Of a stretch of DNA of 10,173 nt, positions 6,390-10,173 are shown piece by piece. The translations under genes were made by a program, and so were the position numbers. Source of the stretch: Methanomicrobiales archaeon (GTDB taxonomy: Archaea; Halobacteriota; Methanomicrobia; Methanomicrobiales; Methanospirillaceae). Location of the stretch: contig JAAYPD010000389.1 in NCBI GenBank assembly GCA_012520015.1, positions 1 to 10,173 on the forward strand, in the 5' to 3' direction. Within the stretch, counting starts at the first letter, position 1; the number at the start of each line of letters is the position of its first letter. The notes below the pieces were generated by a model. It was given only the letters and a program-made list of their open reading frames with translations. It did no database searches and had not been told where the DNA came from.

Positions 6390-6932
6390 TTGAGAGAGTT
6401 GAGGATCCATGGGAGAGGTGGTCAGGGCTCAGTCACAGCAGCTGAGCTGATCGCCGTTGCAGCCTTTAAGAGCGGAGTATTCTCGCAGGCTTTTCCTGCT
6501 TTCGGAGTGGAAAGGCGGGGGGCACCGGTCCAGGCTTTTGTCAGGTTTTCAGATGAAAAGATCCGGCTTCGAAGCCAGGTTTATGAACCGGATTATGTCA
6601 TTGTGCAGGACAGCACCCTTATCAAGGATGTTAATATCTTTGCAGGTATGAAGAAGGGTGGTATCATCCTCATAAATACCAGCGGGGAGATTGATGGCAC
6701 TATACCTGAAGGTGTAAGGTATATCCCGATCGATGCAACCCGTCTTGCACTTGATGTCCTTGGTGTTCCAATAACAAATACCACCCTTATGGGAGCATTT
6801 GCCGCAGCTTCAGGAGAGATAACACTTGAAGCGCTGGAAGAGGCTGTTCGTGAACGGTTCTCAGGCAGCCTTGCAGATAAGAATGTTGCAGCAAGCCGGA
6901 AGGCGTTTGAACTTGTGAAAGGAGGTGCATAA
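6390..6932 (+). CDS. porC: Pyruvate:ferredoxin oxidoreductase, gamma subunit
   Basis: This 180-residue subunit belongs to the four-subunit archaeal Por enzyme, which converts pyruvate and CoA to acetyl-CoA and CO2 with ferredoxin; autotrophic methanogens run it toward pyruvate. The N terminus RIHGRGGQGSVTAAELIA (5-22) is the family hallmark, and FPAFGVERRGAPVQAFVR (about 36-53) is also typical. The start is TTG at 6390: the conserved N terminus begins within five codons of it, there is no in-frame ATG, and ATG 6409 is out of frame. GGGAA lies five bases before the TTG. The stop TAA is four bases before the porD ATG, indicating a tightly coupled operon. Confidence 0.95.
   Translation: MRELRIHGRGGQGSVTAAELIAVAAFKSGVFSQAFPAFGVERRGAPVQAFVRFSDEKIRLRSQVYEPDYVIVQDSTLIKDVNIFAGMKKGGIILINTSGEIDGTIPEGVRYIPIDATRLALDVLGVPITNTTLMGAFAAASGEITLEALEEAVRERFSGSLADKNVAASRKAFELVKGGA
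6921..6926 (+). promoter_or_regulatory. Shine-Dalgarno site for porD
   Basis: GGAGGT, inside the end of porC, lies ten bases before ATG 6937. An in-frame GTG at 6925 overlaps this site and so is an unlikely start; ATG 6937 gives the usual MALRIGC beginning. Confidence 0.65.
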
Positions 6933-6936
6933 GATC

Positions 6937-7194
6937 ATGGCACTTCGTATCGGGTGTGCGTCAGCCCCTGGAAAGGCAAGGGAGAACAAGACCGGTTCAT
7001 GGCGGGTCTTCCGTCCTGTCTTTGACCATGACAAATGCACCTCCTGCGGGATGTGCCAGCTTGTCTGTCCTGAAGGATGTGTTCTTACTGATAATGACGA
7101 GTTTAATCCTGACTATGACTTCTGTAAAGGATGCGGGCTTTGTGCAGAGGAATGCCCTGCAGATGCCATCACCATGGAAACGGAGGAGAAATAA
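6937..7194 (+). CDS. porD: Pyruvate:ferredoxin oxidoreductase, delta subunit (2[4Fe-4S] ferredoxin)
   Basis: This small electron-transfer subunit passes electrons from the catalytic core to external ferredoxin. With the ATG at 6937 the protein has 85 residues. It carries two classical CxxCxxCxxxC motifs, at C34/C37/C40/C44 (CTSCGMCQLVC) and C63/C66/C69/C73 (CKGCGLCAEEC), so two [4Fe-4S] clusters are expected. The segment ahead of the clusters, GSWRVFRPVFDHDKC, is characteristic of PorD rather than a stand-alone ferredoxin. C48 is an extra cysteine not needed for the clusters. The stop codon TAA directly abuts the porA ATG, with no spacer. Confidence 0.95.
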   Translation: MALRIGCASAPGKARENKTGSWRVFRPVFDHDKCTSCGMCQLVCPEGCVLTDNDEFNPDYDFCKGCGLCAEECPADAITMETEEK

Positions 7195-8355
7195 ATGAAG
7201 AAGATTCTCGAAGGCTCCCATGCAATTGCAGAGGCGGTCAGACTTGTAAAACCTGAGGTCATTTCTGCATACCCTATCACTCCCCAGACTCATATCGTGG
7301 AAAGGCTTGCCGAGATGGTGGCCGATGGCGATCTTGACAGCGAATATATCTGTGTAGAAAGTGAGTTCTCCGCCCTGTCTGCATGCCTCGGAGCATCGGC
7401 CGCAGGTTCAAGGGTTTACTCTGCGACCTCGTCACAGGGTCTTTTGTTCATGGCAGAGGTATGCTTCAATGTTGCCGGTATGAGACAGCCTGTTGTGATG
7501 TCAATTGCAAACCGGGCCGTCAGTGCACCCCTCTCTATATGGAATGATCAACAGGATTCTATCTGTCTTCGTGACTCCGGATGGATACAGCTTTATGCAG
7601 AAGATGTGCAGGAGACTCTTGATCTTCATCTTATTGCTTACCGGGTGGCAGAAGATCACAAGGTTCTCCTTCCGGTCTTTGTATGCTTTGACGGTTTTAT
7701 CATATCACACACTTATGAACCGGTGGATATACCTGACGAGAAGGATGTCAAAGCTTATCTTCCTGCATATGTTCCGGTCAACAAGCTTGATGCTGACGAC
7801 CCCCTTAGCATGGGAATGTACGCAACACCTGAATATTACATGGAGTTCAGGTACGAGAATGACCAGGCGATGACTCGTTCCCTTGATGTTTTTAAACAGG
7901 CAGGAAAAGAGTTTAAGGACCTGTTTGGCAGGGATTACAGTGAACTTATCGAGGAGTACAGGCTTTCGGATGCGAAGATTGCCATCATTGCCATGGGCTC
8001 TGTATGCGGCACAATAAAAGATGCCATTGATGTGATGCGGGCCCAGGGAAGAGAGGTCGGGCTGCTTAAGATAAGGGCTTATCGGCCCTTCCCGGCGGAG
8101 GATATTAAAAAAGCCCTTTCAGGGATCAAAAAGATCGGGGTGCTTGAGAAGAACATCTCCCTTGGATCCCGCATGAAAGGTGCAGTCGGACTGGAGATCA
8201 AGGATGCCCTTGATGATTCATCAGTCAGTGTTCTCAGCTATGTTGCAGGACTTGGCGGACGGGATATCAGGATTGAGGATGTAATTAAGATGACCGATGC
8301 AATTGAGGCCGGGAACGGGGATTGTTTCTTTGGCCTTCGTGAGGAGCTGATCTGA
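7195..8355 (+). CDS. porA: Pyruvate:ferredoxin oxidoreductase, alpha subunit
   Basis: The alpha subunit forms part of the thiamine-diphosphate active site with PorB. The 386 residues match the family. The substrate-binding motif AYPITPQT is at residues 25-32 and the ES pair of YICVESE at 55-56. TSSQGLLFMAE and VSAPLSIWNDQQD follow as in PorA, and the C-terminal domain (IGVLEKNISLGS, VAGLGGRDI) is complete. The ATG at 7195 follows GGAGGAG (7182-7188) at six bases. The gene starts immediately after the porD stop and ends one base before porB, so translation is probably coupled. A branched-chain 2-oxoacid (Vor) enzyme is a less likely reading given the PorB features. Confidence 0.96.
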   Translation: MKKILEGSHAIAEAVRLVKPEVISAYPITPQTHIVERLAEMVADGDLDSEYICVESEFSALSACLGASAAGSRVYSATSSQGLLFMAEVCFNVAGMRQPVVMSIANRAVSAPLSIWNDQQDSICLRDSGWIQLYAEDVQETLDLHLIAYRVAEDHKVLLPVFVCFDGFIISHTYEPVDIPDEKDVKAYLPAYVPVNKLDADDPLSMGMYATPEYYMEFRYENDQAMTRSLDVFKQAGKEFKDLFGRDYSELIEEYRLSDAKIAIIAMGSVCGTIKDAIDVMRAQGREVGLLKIRAYRPFPAEDIKKALSGIKKIGVLEKNISLGSRMKGAVGLEIKDALDDSSVSVLSYVAGLGGRDIRIEDVIKMTDAIEAGNGDCFFGLREELI

Positions 8356-8356
8356 C

Positions 8357-9244
8357 ATGGCTGACAGATCTCTGGAACTGGAAGACTGCGGGCACCGGGC
8401 CTGTGGTGGCTGTGGTCCTGCACTTGCCGCAAGGCTGATTCTCAAGGGTGCCGGCGAACGTTCGATCATCTGTGCCTCTACCGGGTGCATGGAAGTCTTT
8501 TCAACTCCTTATCCGCAGACGGCCTGGAAAGTGCCATGGATCCATTCTCTCTTTCAGAATACTGCCGCGGTGGCTTCAGGGGTTGAAGCTGCCTTAAAGA
8601 GGCAGGGCCGGGATGAGCATGTCCTTTGTATCTGCGGTGACGGGGCAACATTTGATATTGGTGTCCTCTGTATAAGTGGCGCATTTGAAAGAGGGCATAA
8701 TATCACCTATATCTGTTATGACAATGAAGCGTACATGAACACCGGTATCCAGCGTTCAGGTGCAACTCCCTTTGATGCAAACACCACCACCTCCCCGGCA
8801 GGCAAATTGAGCCATGGTAACTCCAGGCCTAAAAAGGATATGCCACAGATCCTTGCCGCTCACGGGGCACCTTATGTCGCTACCTGTTCTATCGCATATC
8901 CAAATGATATCATCAGGAAGGTTGAGCGTGCGGTTAAGACAGACGGGCCATGTTATATACAGATCCATACTCCTTGCTGCACTGGCTGGGGTTTTGACGG
9001 GGCAAAGACCATTGAACTTGGGAAGCTGGCAATAGAGACCGGTCTCTGGGTCAATTTCGAGATTGTCAACGGAAAAACTGAGAAGGTCAAGAAGGTCAAA
9101 AGAAAGCCGGTTGAGGAGTACCTTCGTGCTCAGAAAAGGTTTGCCCATCTCTTCAAGCCTTCTGTCAATACTGAAGAGATTGCAAAGATCCAGGCAATTG
9201 CTGATGCCAATGCTGAAAAGTATGGCATAGATCTAAAGATCTAA
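8357..9244 (+). CDS. porB: Pyruvate:ferredoxin oxidoreductase, beta subunit
   Basis: The beta subunit binds thiamine diphosphate and one [4Fe-4S] cluster. The 295 residues contain the cluster ligands C16 and C19 (ACGGCGP), C44 (STGCMEV) and a distal cysteine at C207 or C208 (HTPCCTGWG). The Mg/thiamine-diphosphate motif runs from G94-D95-G96 to the N123-E124 of DNEAYMNTG. TPYPQTAW, just after the first cysteines, is the stretch typical of pyruvate enzymes. GAGGAG (8341-8346), ten bases upstream, is the likely ribosome site. The C-terminal part is lysine-rich (KTEKVKKVKRKP), as in relatives. It is the last gene of the operon; the porE and porF genes found after porB in some methanogens are not here, since the next gene is on the other strand. 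Confidence 0.96.
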   Translation: MADRSLELEDCGHRACGGCGPALAARLILKGAGERSIICASTGCMEVFSTPYPQTAWKVPWIHSLFQNTAAVASGVEAALKRQGRDEHVLCICGDGATFDIGVLCISGAFERGHNITYICYDNEAYMNTGIQRSGATPFDANTTTSPAGKLSHGNSRPKKDMPQILAAHGAPYVATCSIAYPNDIIRKVERAVKTDGPCYIQIHTPCCTGWGFDGAKTIELGKLAIETGLWVNFEIVNGKTEKVKKVKRKPVEEYLRAQKRFAHLFKPSVNTEEIAKIQAIADANAEKYGIDLKI

Positions 9245-9267
9245 TTTTTTTCCCAGAACAAGTGGGA
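9245..9267 (+). terminator. Terminator of the porCDAB operon
   Basis: Seven T residues (9245-9251) follow directly on the porB stop codon, the usual archaeal termination signal. Just after it, TCCCA (9251-9255) and TGGGA (9263-9267) can pair into a small hairpin with a seven-base loop. The T tract is the stronger evidence; the hairpin may be incidental. Confidence 0.55.
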
Positions 9268-9311
9268 TGACCTTGAAATACTGGTGCCCTATTTTTCAAA
9301 CAAGATTAATG

Positions 9312-9350
9312 TCTTGGTAAAATAAGCACGAGCTTAGTCTGTTACCAGGA
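9312..9350. repeat. Two-stem hairpin in the convergent spacer (function unknown)
   Basis: TCTTGGTAA (9312-9320) pairs with TTACCAGGA (9342-9350) over nine positions, with one G.T wobble. Inside it TAAGC (9323-9327) pairs with GCTTA (9332-9336) around the tetraloop ACGA, leaving an asymmetric internal loop of AA against GTCTG. It lies between the ends of two convergent transcripts, so it could act as a bidirectional terminator or 3'-end stabiliser, or be part of a small RNA. It matches no RNA family I recognise. The rest of the 9245-9460 spacer has no convincing open frame. Confidence 0.45.
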
Positions 9351-9460
9351 GAAAAACCTTATTCCTGATGTGATATTAAGGAATGGAATTGTTTAACATA
9401 TTACAGTCTTCAAACCTGCAATAATTCGCGGTGAAATCAGGTCTTAAGATATTCTCCGGT

Positions 9461-10173
9461 TTACCATTTTGACTTCTTGATTAATGGGCTGTCAGTAAGT
9501 ATTACATTCCAGAACGGGCGTATCTTTATCCGCATTCCCTCAATAACCATCTCCTGATATTGCCGAAGTGTAAGTATTACTCCATCATCACACCGCATTT
9601 CTTTCATGGCCTTTAGTAATCCGGATACCTCCCGTTCCTGGTTTTCCAAAGTCAACTCAGTACATGCCTGAATACAGGTAATAATCTTCCCCGAATCAAA
9701 AACCAGGAAATCACATTCACCTTCTGCTTTAAACCAGAACAGATCATATCCCCGACTTTTATATTCCATCCAGACAGCCTGTTCAAACAACATTCCGGTA
9801 TCACCTGAGAATCTGAATGATACGGTGTTTCGAAGGCCGGTATCAATTCCATACATCTTTTTGTGATAGGCATGCTGACGACGGAGTGAATAATCAAACC
9901 TGAAGCATTCAGATATGAGAAAAGAGTCCTGAAGGTATCCAATCCATGATCGGATAGTCATGTCATTTTTAACACCGATAGATTTTTCCAGCGATTGATA
10001 TGATGCCTCTCGTGTCAGATTTGAATAGATATATCGGCACAATTCCCGAAAGGGTAGAATCTCACGAATTCCATACCGGACTATTATATCACGATAGATA
10101 ATATCTTCAAAGATTTGATGTAATATCTCCGGGTCCTGGTATTGCAGAAATCCGGGAAACCCACCCTCTTCCA
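9461..10173 (-). CDS. DUF4143-type AAA ATPase, C-terminal part (gene runs off the right edge)
   Basis: The frame stays open from the stop codon TAA (9463-9461) to the window edge, so about 236 C-terminal residues are visible; a TTG at 10042 is internal, not a start. From the edge one reads GGFPGFLQ, then DIIYRDIIVRYGI, SYQSLEKSIGV, KKMYGIDTGL, GMLFEQAVWMEYKSRGYDLF and KAEGECDFLVF, in the order seen in the DUF4143 domain of archaeal/bacterial AAA_14 ATPases. The missing N terminus should carry the Walker motifs. The last part (an EQ pair, D of CDF, Q of IQACTEL) resembles the PD-(D/E)xK nuclease-like fold to which DUF4143 is related, with Gln in the usual Lys position, so nuclease activity is doubtful. 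These genes are multi-copy in many methanogens; their role is unknown. Base composition looks somewhat more AT-rich than por, fitting an accessory gene. Confidence 0.88.
   Translation of the reverse strand, partial: EEGGFPGFLQYQDPEILHQIFEDIIYRDIIVRYGIREILPFRELCRYIYSNLTREASYQSLEKSIGVKNDMTIRSWIGYLQDSFLISECFRFDYSLRRQHAYHKKMYGIDTGLRNTVSFRFSGDTGMLFEQAVWMEYKSRGYDLFWFKAEGECDFLVFDSGKIITCIQACTELTLENQEREVSGLLKAMKEMRCDDGVILTLRQYQEMVIEGMRIKIRPFWNVILTDSPLIKKSKW

Noticed and set aside
6925..6936. GTG 6925 as the porD start
   Set aside because: It overlaps the GGAGGT ribosome site; ATG 6937 gives the normal PorD N terminus and avoids overlap with porC.
8756..9148. 130-codon open frame antisense to porB
   Set aside because: It lies wholly within porB, which is confidently identified, and has no motif of its own.
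9357..9384. CCTTA/TAAGG and ATTCC/GGAAT pairings in the por downstream spacer
   Set aside because: The two five-base pairings are mutually exclusive or short and are expected by chance in AT-rich DNA.
9245..9460. Possible box C/D small RNA or small protein gene in the spacer
   Set aside because: No correctly spaced C (RTGATGA) and D (CTGA) boxes were found, and no open frame with a ribosome site.

Overview
The window reads as core chromosome of a methanogenic archaeon, most likely of the order Methanomicrobiales; I cannot name the genus. The evidence is methenyl-tetrahydromethanopterin cyclohydrolase (mch), a protein that looks like methanogenesis marker 12, an Orc1/Cdc6 initiator, a four-subunit archaeal-type pyruvate:ferredoxin oxidoreductase, Shine-Dalgarno sites of the GGAGG type, TATA-like AT blocks, and oligo-T tracts after stop codons.

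Layout, left to right. Positions 1-61 hold the last 19 codons of an unidentified plus-strand gene, which converges on mch (minus, 78-1025). Upstream of mch on the same strand lies an orc1/cdc6 gene (minus, 1102-2229). A 171-base AT-rich divergent region (2230-2400) separates orc1/cdc6 from a DUF368 membrane protein (plus, 2401-3276). That gene converges, with a 20-base gap, on a minus-strand pair: an alkaline-phosphatase-superfamily phosphoglycerate mutase-like enzyme (3297-4454), preceded by an NAD-dependent sugar-nucleotide epimerase (4501-5430). A spacer of only 43 bases separates the epimerase from the divergent marker-12-like gene (plus, 5474-6349). Then comes the compact porC-porD-porA-porB cluster (plus, 6390-9244), with junctions of 4, 0 and 1 bases. 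A 216-base spacer (9245-9460) carries an oligo-T tract and a strong potential stem-loop. The window ends inside a minus-strand DUF4143-type ATPase (9461 to the right edge), which continues outside.

How the genes relate. Mch carries C1 units through the tetrahydromethanopterin pathway. PorCDAB interconverts acetyl-CoA and pyruvate using ferredoxin, which in methanogens is the main entry of fixed carbon into biosynthesis. The mutase-like enzyme may act further along the same pyruvate-to-sugar route, though its exact reaction is uncertain. The epimerase and the DUF368 protein fit surface-glycan synthesis: a sugar-nucleotide supplier and a probable polyprenyl-phosphate carrier transporter. Orc1/Cdc6 belongs to DNA replication. 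The DUF4143 ATPase is the only clearly accessory gene.

I found no CRISPR array, insertion sequence, tRNA, rRNA or defence island, and no evidence of a wholly new system. The most worthwhile leads are the stem-loop at 9312-9350, the altered ATPase motifs of Orc1/Cdc6, the uncertain reaction of the mutase-like protein, and the marker-12-like gene lying directly before the por operon.
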